From JAJPKK01 sp963824905 (lineage in GTDB: Bacteria; Pseudomonadota; Alphaproteobacteria; Rhizobiales; Xanthobacteraceae), in NCBI GenBank assembly GCA_963824905.1, contig CAWGRH010000014.1:248001-312000 (forward strand): DNA of 64,000 nt, in the 5' to 3' direction. The notes beneath the pieces are model-generated. The model was given only the letters and a program-made list of their open reading frames with translations, was not told the origin of the DNA and did not search any database. Made by a program: the position numbers and the translations under genes. Position 1 is the first letter of the stretch. Each line of letters begins with the position of its first letter. Shown one piece after another: positions 46,140 through 55,022 of this stretch.

Positions 46140-47379
46140 TCACGCCGGCGCCCCGAGGCCGCGGGCGGCGCGGCGGGCGAGCTTGATCTCGGAATAGACC
46201 GGCGTGAGGTTGAACAGTCGCCGCGCATTCTCGCCGAGAATATTGCGCTTGGCCTGTTCGGAGAGGAACGGCAGGCCGTGGATGGTCGACGGCAGGTCCA
46301 TGTCCCAGTGCGGATAGTCGGACGAATAGAGCAGCTGGGTCTCGGCATTGATGAGCTCGAAGGTCAGCTCCAGCGCCTTGCGGTTATCGACCATCTCCAT
46401 CGGCTGGCTGGTGAAATACATGTCGCGGATGTAGTCGCTCGGCTTTTTCTTGAGCGCCGCGCAGTCCGAGGTCCGCATCATGTATTCGTTGTCGAGCCGC
46501 TGGATCAGGAACGGCAGCCAGGCCAAGCCTGAACTCGATCCACACCGTCTTGAGGCGCGGAAATCGCTCCGGCATCGCGTTCACCACCCAGTTGGTGAGA
46601 TGCAGCATGTTGTGCCAGGCGAAGCCCAGCGCATGGACGGCGATGAAACGGTTGGTCTGCGCGAGCCCGGGATCGGCCCAGTTGAACGCGGCGTGGAACG
46701 ACAGCGGCAGGCCCATTTCCTGGATCGCCGCATAGGTCTTGGCGTAGGCGTTGTCATAGACGCCGCGATAGTGGGTGGCGGTGATCATGAAACCGATCAC
46801 GCCCTTCTTGTCGCCGAACTCCCGGACGATACGGTAGCAGGCCTCCGGGTCGTTGAACGGCAGATACAGCATCGACTTGAAGCGCGGGTCCTCGGAGAGC
46901 ACGCGTTCGCATAGCCAGCGGTTATAGGCGGTCGCGAGGGCCACCTCGACCTCGACCCGCGGGCATGCCGCGAGGTTGAGCATCGGCGTTGGGAACATGC
47001 AGGCGATGTCGACGCCCATGGCGTCCATCCAGCGCCGCATCAAGGTGATGTCGCGGTGGGGTGACGGCGGCACTTTCTCGCGGCGGCGGCCGGGATAGCG
47101 GGTGATCCGCCCGCCGATCTCCTGGTAGGAGCCGTCGGCCGAGGTGATGCCGCCGCGCGCCATGCCCTGGTACCTGGTCTCGTGGCGCATCACCGGGTCG
47201 TCCATGTACTCGGCGATTTCCTGGATCGATTCCGTCTCGTAGTGGTGGGAATCGACGTCGACGATCAGGAAGTCCTCGTACTTGCGGTCGATCGCCTGCT
47301 GCGCGGCGTGCTCGAGCAGCGTCGCGGTGTCGAACTCCTCGACCGCGAGGTCGCGAAAATTGGTGATCTGCGTGTTCAT
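46140..47379 (-). CDS. Amidohydrolase-2 family protein (ACMSD-like), one frame break
   Basis: This is a metal-dependent hydrolase or decarboxylase-like TIM barrel. It begins MNTQITNFRDLAVEEF. IVDVDSHHYETESIQEIAEYMDD is the first strand, with a D-x-H-H pattern instead of the common HxH. Later blocks include LPLSFHAAFNWADPG and TVWIESGLAWLPF, and the late YSSDYPHWDMDLPS supplies the last metal aspartate. A one-base insertion near 46533 (AA) splits it; corrected length is about 412. It is followed upstream (minus) by a small protein and Rieske gene, forming an operon opposite a MarR gene. Substrate unknown, plausibly aromatic. Confidence 0.85.
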
Positions 47380-47425
47380 GTAAAGTGCCTCGCAGCGAAA
47401 GACCTGCCTCGCAGGGAAACGGTAT

Positions 47426-47740
47426 TTACGATTGTGCCAGCCGGCCGACCCGTGACATCGCCTGCCAGGCGCCGAGCTCGAAGACGTTGAGGCCGGTGGC
47501 ATCGAGCATCGCGCTCGCGACCACCATCACGTCGGTCGGGGCGATGCCGCTGTTGCGTGCGAACGGCCGCGGCGTCGGCCCGGCCTGGGCCTTGGCGGCG
47601 AACAGGCGCACCAGGCTCGCGAGCGCCTGGCCGAGCGCGTCGTCGGGAACCGCGTCGAGCGTATCCTTATCGACCGCGTCGGCGCAGCGCGCGGCGATCT
47701 CGCTCGCCAGCGCAGCGAAGTCGGCCTCAGACGGCGACAT
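47426..47740 (-). CDS. Small hypothetical protein of the Rieske/amidohydrolase operon
   Basis: A 104-residue helical protein beginning MSPSEADFAALASEIAARCA, ending MSRVGRLAQS. ATG 47740 has the good ribosome-binding site GATGGAGAAATCT, and its start overlaps the Rieske gene by 14 bp, indicating coupling. It has no membrane segment or known motif that I recognise. Its placement between the Rieske ferredoxin and the amidohydrolase suggests a partner role, which is inference. Confidence 0.7.
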   Translation of the reverse strand: MSPSEADFAALASEIAARCADAVDKDTLDAVPDDALGQALASLVRLFAAKAQAGPTPRPFARNSGIAPTDVMVVASAMLDATGLNVFELGAWQAMSRVGRLAQS

Positions 47741-48092
47741 AGATTTCTCCATCGCGTTCGATGACGTCGAACTTCTGGAGCCCGATCCGCGCGTCGCCGC
47801 AGTGGCGGCCGTCGGCGAGGTGGAACTCCCAGCCGTGCCACGGGCAGACGATGTGCATGTCGTCCTCGTCGTAGCGCTTGCCGTGATAGACGCCGGCGCC
47901 GTCGATCAGCTCGACGATCTGCGGCATGCGCAGGCCCTCGCAGGCGGGACCGCCCTGATGCGGGCAGAGATTTCGGTAGGCGTAGTACTTGCCGGCGTGG
48001 CGGATCACCCCGATCTCGGTGCGGCCGCTGCGCACGATGCGCACGCCGCCCTCGGCGATCTCGCCGTCCCGACAGACCAGAAGCTCAGGCAT
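47727..48092 (-). CDS. Rieske [2Fe-2S] ferredoxin-like protein
   Basis: The 121-residue protein carries both cluster motifs, C-P-H-Q-G-G (LCPHQGGPACEG) and C-P-W-H-G-W-E-F (VCPWHGWEFHLADG), with normal spacing. The fold is the small Rieske ferredoxin that passes electrons to oxygenases. It is the first gene of the operon, 77 bp from the divergent MarR start; a 17-bp palindrome lies in between. Confidence 0.92.
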   Translation of the reverse strand: MPELLVCRDGEIAEGGVRIVRSGRTEIGVIRHAGKYYAYRNLCPHQGGPACEGLRMPQIVELIDGAGVYHGKRYDEDDMHIVCPWHGWEFHLADGRHCGDARIGLQKFDVIERDGEIYVAV

Positions 48093-48119
48093 CGGGCGAT
48101 TTCCTCGTTCGCGATTTCA

Positions 48120-48136
48120 TATGATAGCTTATCATA
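48120..48136. promoter_or_regulatory. Candidate MarR operator palindrome
   Basis: TATGATA (48120-48126), spacer GCT, TATCATA (48130-48136): perfect 7-bp arms. It sits in the 77-bp divergent gap between the Rieske operon and the marR gene. This size and location fit a MarR-dimer site controlling both directions; binding is inferred. Confidence 0.7.
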
Positions 48137-48169
48137 AGGTATCTTAGGATCGTCAATCGGAGCACGGAA

Positions 48170-48736
48170 TTGAAGCGCGAGGTCTTGAAACACGAGGGTT
48201 TGGGACGCGAGGTTTTGGGACGCACAACGAAAGCCCGCGTCGACCGGCCGCCCGCGACCGGCCTCGGCATGCTGCTGCGCGCGGCCGACAGCATCTTCAA
48301 CCGGCATCTGCGCGACGAGCTCGCGCACCACGACGTGACCTTCGGGCAGTTCCAGCACCTGCGGAACCTGTGGGTCGAGAATGGGCTCACCCAGGCCGAG
48401 CTGTCGCGGCGGATCGGCATCGAGATGGCGTCCTCGACCGCGATCCTCGATTCGCTCGAGGCACGCCGGCTCATCACCCGTGTGCGCAACGCCGCCGACC
48501 GGCGCAAGATCAACGTGTTTCTCACCCCCACCGGCGCCGCCCTGAAGAAACCGCTGATGGCCTGCGCCGCACGCGTGAACAAGGAGGCGCGCCGGGGGTT
48601 GGACGACACCGAGCTCGCGGGCGTGTTCGCGCTCGTCGGCCGCATCATCGCGAACCTCGAGGCGCTACGCGCCGCCGAGGCCAGCGGCGAGGAACGCGCG
48701 CAGACGCGCCGGACTGCGCGCCGCGCGCGAGGATAG
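48170..48736 (+). CDS. MarR-family transcriptional regulator
   Basis: This 188-residue regulator has the winged-helix core: LLRAADSIFNRHLRDELA, VTFGQFQHLRNLWVENGLTQ, ELSRRIGIEMASSTAILDSLEARRLI as the recognition helix region, and RVRNAADRRKINVFLTPTG as the wing. The frame starts with TTG at 48170, followed by a repetitive EVLKHEGLGREVLGR stretch, and a later start is possible. It is divergent from the Rieske/amidohydrolase operon across a palindrome and probably represses it in the absence of an aromatic ligand. Confidence 0.9.
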   Translation: MKREVLKHEGLGREVLGRTTKARVDRPPATGLGMLLRAADSIFNRHLRDELAHHDVTFGQFQHLRNLWVENGLTQAELSRRIGIEMASSTAILDSLEARRLITRVRNAADRRKINVFLTPTGAALKKPLMACAARVNKEARRGLDDTELAGVFALVGRIIANLEALRAAEASGEERAQTRRTARRARG

Positions 48737-48752
48737 GTGTGCGCTCCCATCG

Positions 48753-48865
48753 GTCATCGCCGGGCTTGTCCCGGCGACCCCGATATGAAGGCACTGAGTC
48801 TGCCACGCCGCGGGGAAGCGCTGTGCACTGATAAGCGGGGTCGCCGGGACAAGCCCGGCGATGAC
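48753..48865. repeat. Intergenic hairpin repeat with perfect 29-bp arms
   Basis: Positions 48753-48781 (GTCATCGCCGGGCTTGTCCC and onward) and 48837-48865 are exact reverse complements, 29 bp each, separated by 55 bases. A dispersed Bradyrhizobium-type element; related shorter arms occur near 45983 and 51507. Confidence 0.9.
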
Positions 48866-48934
48866 GGCGGGTAGGTTCGCTACATCCGAACATGCTCTAA
48901 GATGCGCACCAGTTGGATGACGAGGAGACCCCCG

Positions 48935-50011
48935 ATGAAATCGATTTTGCGTTGCCTTGGCTTGAGCCTGTGGATCGCGGGGCTCGCCGCGCCAGCCATT
49001 GCGCAGGCTCCCGATGCGACGCTGCGCTCGACGCCCGAGACCGTCATCTGGGGCTACTTCTCGGCCGATCTTCCGCCCGCGCTCACCATCAAGTCGGGCC
49101 AGACGGTGAAGATCGACACCGTGTCGCACCAGGGCCTGATGTCCAAGGACGACCCCGCCACGTTCTTCGGCAGCGCCGGCATTCCGCCGGATCAGGTGCT
49201 GCAGGACGCCAAGGACATCTACGCCAAGGTCTCCCGGGTGAAGGGATTGAGCGCCCATGTGCTGACCGGACCGATCTATGTGGAGGGCGCCGAGCCCGGC
49301 GACCTGCTGGAGGTGCGCATCCACAAGTTCGACCTGCGGGTGCCCTATGGCGTGAACAATTCGGGGCCGCGAACCGGCGTGCTCGGCGATCTCCTCACCG
49401 CCCCGGCGCCGAAGATCATCAAGCTCGACCTTGCGCGCAACGTCGCGCTCTTCTCGCCCGACATCGAGGTGCCGCTGGCTCCGTTCATGGGCATCATGGC
49501 GGTCGCCCCGCCGCGCGATGTCCTGCTGGTGAGCTCGCGCCCGCCGGCGCGCTGGGGCGGCAACATGGACTTTAACAAGCTGACCGCGGGATCGACGCTC
49601 TATTTGCCGGTGTTCAACACCGGGGCGCAGTTCTTCACCGGCGACTCGCATGCGGTGCAGGGCGACGGCGAGATCAACGGCACCGCGATCGAAGCTTCCC
49701 TCACCGCCACCATGCAGTTCATCGTCCGCAAGGGCGAGGGACGCGCGATGCGCTGGCCGCGCGCCGAGGACGCGGCGAATTACTACGTCATGGGCATCGA
49801 CCTCGATCTCAATTCGGCGATGCACGAGGCGGCGCAGGAGGCCGTCGACTTCCTGCGCGAGCGGTTCGGCCTGTCGGCGGCGGACGCCTATGCGCTCGCC
49901 AGCATCGGCGTCGATTTCCGCGTCGCCGAGGCGGTGGACTCCACGCAGGTAATCTACGGCGCGATCCCGAAGAAGCTGTTCAAGACGAAGCCGGGGTATT
50001 GGGCGAAGTAG
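48935..50011 (+). CDS. Exported acetamidase/formamidase family protein
   Basis: The 358-residue protein starts MKSILRCLGLSLWIAGLAAP, a signal peptide cleaved near AIAQA. It has the acetamidase/formamidase fold (PF03069-type): WGYFSADLPPALTIKSGQTV, VSHQGLMSKDDP, TGPIYVEGAEPGDLLEV, MGIMAVAPP and the metal/substrate segment LPVFNTGAQFFTGDSHAVQGDGEI. ATG 48935 is preceded by GAGGAGA. Family members hydrolyse short amides to ammonia; export to the periplasm is unusual for characterised cytosolic acetamidases. Confidence 0.9.
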   Translation: MKSILRCLGLSLWIAGLAAPAIAQAPDATLRSTPETVIWGYFSADLPPALTIKSGQTVKIDTVSHQGLMSKDDPATFFGSAGIPPDQVLQDAKDIYAKVSRVKGLSAHVLTGPIYVEGAEPGDLLEVRIHKFDLRVPYGVNNSGPRTGVLGDLLTAPAPKIIKLDLARNVALFSPDIEVPLAPFMGIMAVAPPRDVLLVSSRPPARWGGNMDFNKLTAGSTLYLPVFNTGAQFFTGDSHAVQGDGEINGTAIEASLTATMQFIVRKGEGRAMRWPRAEDAANYYVMGIDLDLNSAMHEAAQEAVDFLRERFGLSAADAYALASIGVDFRVAEAVDSTQVIYGAIPKKLFKTKPGYWAK

Positions 50012-50022
50012 TGGCGTCTTCC

Positions 50023-50108
50023 GTAGCCTGGGTTGAGCGGAGCGAAACCCAGGGCCCGCCAAGAGACAACCGCTGCCCCCGGGTTTCGCTTAGCTCAACC
50101 CGGGCTAC
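50023..50108. repeat. Intergenic inverted repeat (GTAGCCTGGGTTGAG type)
   Basis: The left arm begins GTAGCCTGGGTTGAGCGGA at 50023 and the right arm ends TTAGCTCAACCCGGGCTAC at 50108. It sits between the convergent acetamidase and beta-propeller genes and may terminate both. Confidence 0.88.
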
Positions 50109-50118
50109 GAGGCTCTCC

Positions 50119-51351
50119 TTAGCGCATATTCCCCGTGTGGCCGAGCGAATACCGCCCCGGTTGCGGCCATATGGTGAGACCGTGCGGCTCGGTGCCGACC
50201 GGGACTTTCTGTACACCGCCCTCGGCGGTGTCGATCGCGTAGACCTCGTTGTCGAAGCGGCCGGACACCCACAGGGTCTTTCCGTCGGCGCTGACATTGC
50301 CCATGTCGGGACTGCCGCCGCCGGGTATAGGCCACTCGGCGACAATCTTGCGGGTGGCAAAATCGAGGACCGAGATGCTGCCGGGGCCGCCACGGCGGCC
50401 GCGCATGCTGTGCGAGCCGCGGTTCGTCACATAGAGCTTGGTGCCGTCGCGGCTGGGATAAAGGCCGTGGGTGCCGGTGCCGGTGTGGATGAAATCCGTC
50501 TGGGTGAAACTCTCTGCATCGATGACGAAGACGCCATCCGCATGCATGTCGGCGACGAAGAACACGTCTCCCTTGGGCGAGATGCGGATGTCCTGCGGCA
50601 TGCCGCCACGAGACAGCTTGAGATAGCTCATGACGCTGCGGCCGATCATGTCGATCTTGACGAGCGAGCCGTTGTACTCGCAGGTGAAGATGGCGTAGCG
50701 CCCGTCGATCGAGAAGTCGGCGTGATTGACGCCGCGGCACTGCGGCACGGGGAGCGAATATTTCAGCTCCATGGTGTGGGGATCGCGAAAGTCGAGGCGC
50801 AGCCGCTTCTCCGCAACCACGATGGCGTAGCCGCCGTCCGGCGTGAAATAGAGATTGTAGGGATCGTCGACGTCGACCATTGCCCCGGGCGCCCCGGTCG
50901 TCGGATCGATCGGCGTCAGACTGCCCGGAGTCCGCCGGTCGCCGACGCTCGCGACCCACAGCGTCTTGAGATCGTAGGACGGCACGACGTGCTGGGCCTG
51001 CCGGCCGACCGGAAACGAATAGAGGACCTTCAGCGTCGTCGGATCGATCACGTAGACGTCGCTCGAGGTCACATGCGGCACATAGACCCGCGGCACCGCC
51101 TGGGCGACGGCGGGGCTCAGCTTGCCGACGCCGGTGTCGCTGTAGACGTTGTTGCGATCGGGCACCGGAGGCATGCCGGGATAGGTGTCGGGCGCCTGTG
51201 CGAGCACGCTCGCGGCGACCATGAGCGCAAGGCCGAGACCGGCCACCGCCGCAGCACCTCGTGCGCGGAACTGCAGGATCGAAGTAGCGGGATCGAGACG
51301 CGTCACTGTCGGCTTTGCCAACTCTGAAACCAAGTGTCTGGAATGGACCAC
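50119..51351 (-). CDS. Exported YVTN/YncE-like beta-propeller protein
   Basis: The 410-residue protein opens MVHSRHLVSELAKPTVTRLD (GTG start) and has a hydrophobic signal-like segment (about 33-51, AAAVAGLGLALMVAASV). Repeated propeller blades follow, for example VYVIDPTTLKVLYSFPVGRQ, LYFTPDGGYAIVVAEKRLRL and VSADGKTLWVSGRFDNEVYA. The pattern is the YncE class of periplasmic beta-propellers with no catalytic function established. It is convergent with the acetamidase and oriented with the downstream bicupin/TTT genes, but separated from them by 235 bp. Confidence 0.85.
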   Translation of the reverse strand: MVHSRHLVSELAKPTVTRLDPATSILQFRARGAAAVAGLGLALMVAASVLAQAPDTYPGMPPVPDRNNVYSDTGVGKLSPAVAQAVPRVYVPHVTSSDVYVIDPTTLKVLYSFPVGRQAQHVVPSYDLKTLWVASVGDRRTPGSLTPIDPTTGAPGAMVDVDDPYNLYFTPDGGYAIVVAEKRLRLDFRDPHTMELKYSLPVPQCRGVNHADFSIDGRYAIFTCEYNGSLVKIDMIGRSVMSYLKLSRGGMPQDIRISPKGDVFFVADMHADGVFVIDAESFTQTDFIHTGTGTHGLYPSRDGTKLYVTNRGSHSMRGRRGGPGSISVLDFATRKIVAEWPIPGGGSPDMGNVSADGKTLWVSGRFDNEVYAIDTAEGGVQKVPVGTEPHGLTIWPQPGRYSLGHTGNMR

Positions 51352-51506
51352 GGACGAAAATGATCAGCACGTGTCCGCATTCTAGCACGGAGAGCCATTT
51401 CCTCGATGGCCGCGACAATCGGACCCAAGTCTTGCCTCCCTCACTCCCGAAACAGGTTTTTCTATTTAGCGCTTGTCGCTTGCCCGGGACGAGCCGCGAT
51501 TCGGGT

Positions 51507-51542
51507 GGTTACTGGATCGCCCGGTCGAGCCGGGCGATGACA
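51507..51542. repeat. Half of an ATCCAGTAACC-type inverted repeat
   Basis: Only the right arm is clear: GGTTACTGGATCGCCCGGTC, ending GGGCGATGACA, matching the right arm at 46067-46102. The left arm is degenerate (around 51470-51500). It lies just downstream of the bicupin stop. Confidence 0.75.
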
Positions 51543-51586
51543 GTGAGTTGTGTCGCTATGGCGGCAATGGGCGAAGCTCGGCGCGG

Positions 51587-52801
51587 CTACACCTTTTCCG
51601 GGGCCTTTGCCGACTCGTGATAGAGCGCTTCCTCCATCTTCGAGGTGACGCCCTCGCGCGCCAAGGTCTCCTCGTATTCCTTGCGCAGGAAGGGGTCCTC
51701 GAGCCAATAGGGAATAGCGGTGCCGCCTTCCGTCACGTCGATCGCGCCCTCGTCGGTGTCCTTCTCGCCGGGGACGCCGGCCTTGTCCTTGCGGTGGTTG
51801 TTGGGGCCGTACCAGCCGATCAGCCGTAGCGGCTCCTTGCTGATGCCGAAGTGGGCGTGGAACCAGTCGCCGCCATAGGGCGCGGCGGTGACAACACCGA
51901 CCGGCTCGTAATCCTGGCGATACACCTGGTCGGCCTTCCCGTCCTTCCACGGTGTCATGCCGAGCGAACGCGGCCACGTATAGGTGTAGCCCTTGCCCTT
52001 GATGCACACGAGCACCGCCGCCGACATGTGGGCGTGAGCCTTGGAGTAGCGGCCGGTGACGTGCTCGCCGACGAACTGGTAGAACACGTTGCCGGCGAGC
52101 GCCGGCTCGAGGCGGCGATAGCCGGGCGAACGGCGGTTATCGAGATAGAGCTCGGCGTTGAAGATGTCCGGCACCAAGTTGGTGCGGCGCATCGCGAGCC
52201 CGCGCAGCGCATCGGGCGCGACGTCATCCTTAGGCTTGAAGTAGTTGTCGCTGCCGTCGAACCGCGACGGGAAGGTGACCGGGCAATTGAAGATCCAGTC
52301 GGTGTCGCGGAAGATGTTCATGACGTTCGGCGCGGTCGACGCGACGAGGATCAGGGCCGGGCTCGACGCCGCATTGATGATGCGGTGCCAGGTGTTGAGC
52401 GGGATCGAGAACATCGAGCCGCGCTGCCATTCGAAGCTGTGGGGCTTCTTCTGGTCGTCGGTCCACACTTCGGTGGTGCCGCGGCCTTCCACCACCACCA
52501 TGATCTCCTCGTACATGTGGCGCTCGGGATTGAGTGCGCCGGCGCCCGGCACCTCGACCACGTAGCAGCCCCACCTGCCCTCGGTGCCGTAGAGCTGGAT
52601 GAAGGTGCCGTTGCCGCCCATCCGGTTCCAGCGCTTGAGCGGCATGTCCTGCACGCGGCGCACGCCGATGCCGCGGAAGATCGGGATCCCCTGCGCTTCC
52701 ATGTAATCGTCGTAGGGAGTGTTGGGCCGCTTCCAGGCGCCGTAGCCGGCGTTCTTCATTCCCTCCGGTTCGTGCCAATGCTCGCCGGTGATCTCGTGCA
52801 T
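51587..52801 (-). CDS. Bicupin-domain protein
   Basis: The 404-residue cytosolic protein starts MHEITGEHWHEPEGMKNAGY. It has two cupin domains: the first around RHMYEEIMVVVEGRGTTEVW, followed by GSMFSIPLNTWHRIINAAS; the second around GRYSKAHAHMSAAVLVCIKG, then WFHAHFGISKEPLRLIGW. Metal histidines are visible in each (NPERHMYEE, NTWHRI; AHAHMS, WFHAH). Characterised bicupins include gentisate-type dioxygenases and decarboxylases, but substrate cannot be assigned. It is last in the tctC-tctA-tctB operon, 89 bp after tctB, so it may process the transported acid. Confidence 0.82.
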   Translation of the reverse strand: MHEITGEHWHEPEGMKNAGYGAWKRPNTPYDDYMEAQGIPIFRGIGVRRVQDMPLKRWNRMGGNGTFIQLYGTEGRWGCYVVEVPGAGALNPERHMYEEIMVVVEGRGTTEVWTDDQKKPHSFEWQRGSMFSIPLNTWHRIINAASSPALILVASTAPNVMNIFRDTDWIFNCPVTFPSRFDGSDNYFKPKDDVAPDALRGLAMRRTNLVPDIFNAELYLDNRRSPGYRRLEPALAGNVFYQFVGEHVTGRYSKAHAHMSAAVLVCIKGKGYTYTWPRSLGMTPWKDGKADQVYRQDYEPVGVVTAAPYGGDWFHAHFGISKEPLRLIGWYGPNNHRKDKAGVPGEKDTDEGAIDVTEGGTAIPYWLEDPFLRKEYEETLAREGVTSKMEEALYHESAKAPEKV

Positions 52802-52890
52802 GGTTGTTGTCTCCTTGGGCGGCTGTGATCACACCCATTTTCAACGCAGGCGCGATGAATCACAAGGGGCCGCCGTACCAGACGCAGCCG

Positions 52891-53388
52891 TCAGCCGCCG
52901 AACAGGAGGCCGGGGTAAAGCTCGAGCCGCAGCAGCCAGCCGAACAGGAACCAGATGCTGGCAATCGTCACGGCGGCCGACAGCAGGCACACGGCAAAGG
53001 GCCGCCCGCCGCGCCATCGGGTCGCGGCGAACACGTAGATCGGAATGGCGAGCATCGCACCGATCAGGGCGAAGGCCGCGACGAAGCCGGCGATCCAGGC
53101 GATCGCCATGATCTGCTTGGCCACAGGCTGCGGCTCTGCGCCGTGGAGGTGACGCGGCCGGTTGGTCACCGGATTGAGGAAGCCCGACAGCGCGCGCCCG
53201 ACCGGGGTCTGCGTCCGCGACACGATGTCGAGCACGGCAAGCGCGATTACCGTCCAGCCGATCAGGAGGGGCGCGGCGCGGGCGTCCGGGGAATACTGGT
53301 AGGCCGCGCCGAGATAGACCGCGGCGACGGCAGCCGCGCCGGCGGCCGGGAGATATTCGGAAAGCTCGGTGCCGAAGGCGCGCGCCAT
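52891..53388 (-). CDS. tctB: Tripartite tricarboxylate transporter small membrane subunit TctB
   Basis: The 165-residue protein starts MARAFGTELSEYLPAAGAAA and has four membrane segments (about 15-30, 40-55, 90-125 including IAWIAGFVAAFALIGAML, and 135-155). Family members are poorly conserved; assignment relies on size, topology and its place 3 bp after tctA. It is the small integral partner of the TctA channel. Confidence 0.85.
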   Translation of the reverse strand: MARAFGTELSEYLPAAGAAAVAAVYLGAAYQYSPDARAAPLLIGWTVIALAVLDIVSRTQTPVGRALSGFLNPVTNRPRHLHGAEPQPVAKQIMAIAWIAGFVAAFALIGAMLAIPIYVFAATRWRGGRPFAVCLLSAAVTIASIWFLFGWLLRLELYPGLLFGG

Positions 53389-53391
53389 CGA

Positions 53392-54906
53392 TCAGGCCTT
53401 TCCGCTGCCGGGCGCCGGGCCCTTGCGGGGCGGGAACAGCCGCGCCCGCAGCGGCGGCAGGGCGAGGAACAGGACGATCGCCGCGATCAGTATCCAGCAC
53501 ACCGGACGCGAGGCGAACACGGTCCAGCTGCCGTCGCCGATCATCATCGCCTGGTGGAAATTGCGCTCGGCGGTGGCGCCCAGCACCAGGGCGATGACGA
53601 TGGTGAGGCGCGGATAGTCGTGCCGGATCATGATGTAGCCGAGGATGCCGAAGGCGAGGGTGAGGATCGGGTTCTCGATGCTGCGGTCGACGGCATAGGA
53701 CCCGGTCATCGCCACCGCGATGATGATCGGCACGAAGATGCGGGAATCGACCAGCGTAATGAGCCCGAGCGGACGCGCCAGCAGCACTCCGATGATCGAG
53801 GCGAGGATGCAGGCGCCGGTCAGCGCCCAGACGAGGCCGTAGATCTCGTTCTGGTTCTGCGCCAGCATCAGCGGGCCCGGCTGCATCCCGTGAAGCACCA
53901 GGATGCCGAGAAACACCGCCATCTCGGCGCCGGAGGGAATACCGAACGCAATCGTCGGAATGAGTGCGCTGCCGTCCTTGGCGTTGATCGCGGCCTCGGG
54001 CGCAATTACGCCCTGGATGTTGCCCTTGCCGAAGCTTTCAGGATCGTCGGAAGCCTGCGCCGTCATGCCGTAGGAGAGGAACGCCGCGACCGTTCCGCCT
54101 TCGCCGGGGATCGCACCGACGACGGTCCCTATGATCGAGCCACGCAGCACCGTGCGCCAGTGCTGGAAGGTCGCCTTCACGCCGCTCATCACGCCGGTGA
54201 TCTTCACCGAGCGCATGTCCTTGGCGACGGTGCCGCCGGTGACCGAGAGATTGATCATCTCGGCGACGGCGAAGAGGCCGATCAGGGCGGGGACGAGATG
54301 CACGCCGTCCCACAGATACTCGATGCCGCCGGCAAAGCGCGTGGTGCCGGTGACGCTGTCATAGCCGATGGTCGCGATCATCAGGCCGATGCCGCCGGTC
54401 AAAAGACCGCGCAGCATCCGCCCGGAGAGGCTCGCGGCGACCGTGACCAGGGCGAGGATCGCCAGCAGGAAAAATTCCGGCGGCCCGAACAGCAGTACCA
54501 GCTGCTTCGCCATCGGGAGAACCGCGAGCACGGAGACCGTGCCGATGATGCCGCCGAGCGAATTGGCGGTCGCTGCCGCGCCGATGGCGTAGCCCGCCCT
54601 GCCCTGCTGGGCGAGCGGATAGCCGTCGAGGCAGGTCGCCGCATTGGGCGCCGAGCCCGGCGCATTGAGCAGGATCGCAGTGAGCGAGCCACCCATCGGC
54701 ACTGCGCCCATCACCCCGCCGGCGAGCGCCACCGCGGTAAAGGGCTCGAGCCCATAGGTGAGCGGCATCAGGAGGGCGAGCGCGGTCGCGCCCCCGAGCC
54801 CCGGCAGCGCCCCGAACAGGAGGCCGATGACCATGCCGAGGCTCAGGAACATCAGCTCCTTGACCTGCAGCAGGCCTTCGACGCCGGCGATCCACGCATC
54901 CAACAT
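53392..54906 (-). CDS. tctA: Tripartite tricarboxylate transporter large membrane subunit TctA
   Basis: The 504-residue sodium-coupled carboxylate channel has about 12 helices. The start MLDAWIAGVEGLLQVKELMF (ATG 54906) is typical, and the family motif GALPGLGGATALALLMPLTYG (first helix pair) and GAIPGEGGTVAAFLSYGMTAQ (the inverted-repeat counterpart) are both present. The downstream TctB and upstream TctC are on the same strand. The order C-A-B differs from the usual C-B-A. Confidence 0.93.
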   Translation of the reverse strand: MLDAWIAGVEGLLQVKELMFLSLGMVIGLLFGALPGLGGATALALLMPLTYGLEPFTAVALAGGVMGAVPMGGSLTAILLNAPGSAPNAATCLDGYPLAQQGRAGYAIGAAATANSLGGIIGTVSVLAVLPMAKQLVLLFGPPEFFLLAILALVTVAASLSGRMLRGLLTGGIGLMIATIGYDSVTGTTRFAGGIEYLWDGVHLVPALIGLFAVAEMINLSVTGGTVAKDMRSVKITGVMSGVKATFQHWRTVLRGSIIGTVVGAIPGEGGTVAAFLSYGMTAQASDDPESFGKGNIQGVIAPEAAINAKDGSALIPTIAFGIPSGAEMAVFLGILVLHGMQPGPLMLAQNQNEIYGLVWALTGACILASIIGVLLARPLGLITLVDSRIFVPIIIAVAMTGSYAVDRSIENPILTLAFGILGYIMIRHDYPRLTIVIALVLGATAERNFHQAMMIGDGSWTVFASRPVCWILIAAIVLFLALPPLRARLFPPRKGPAPGSGKA

Positions 54907-55022
54907 GGCCGATACGATCTGTAAGAAATGCCGGCAGGGCAACGGCCGGTCGGGTAGCGGCGCGGCGCAGGCTCAGCGCAGGCCCACCCGCGCCGCAGCT
55001 GCAATTTCTATCGCGGCTGCAA

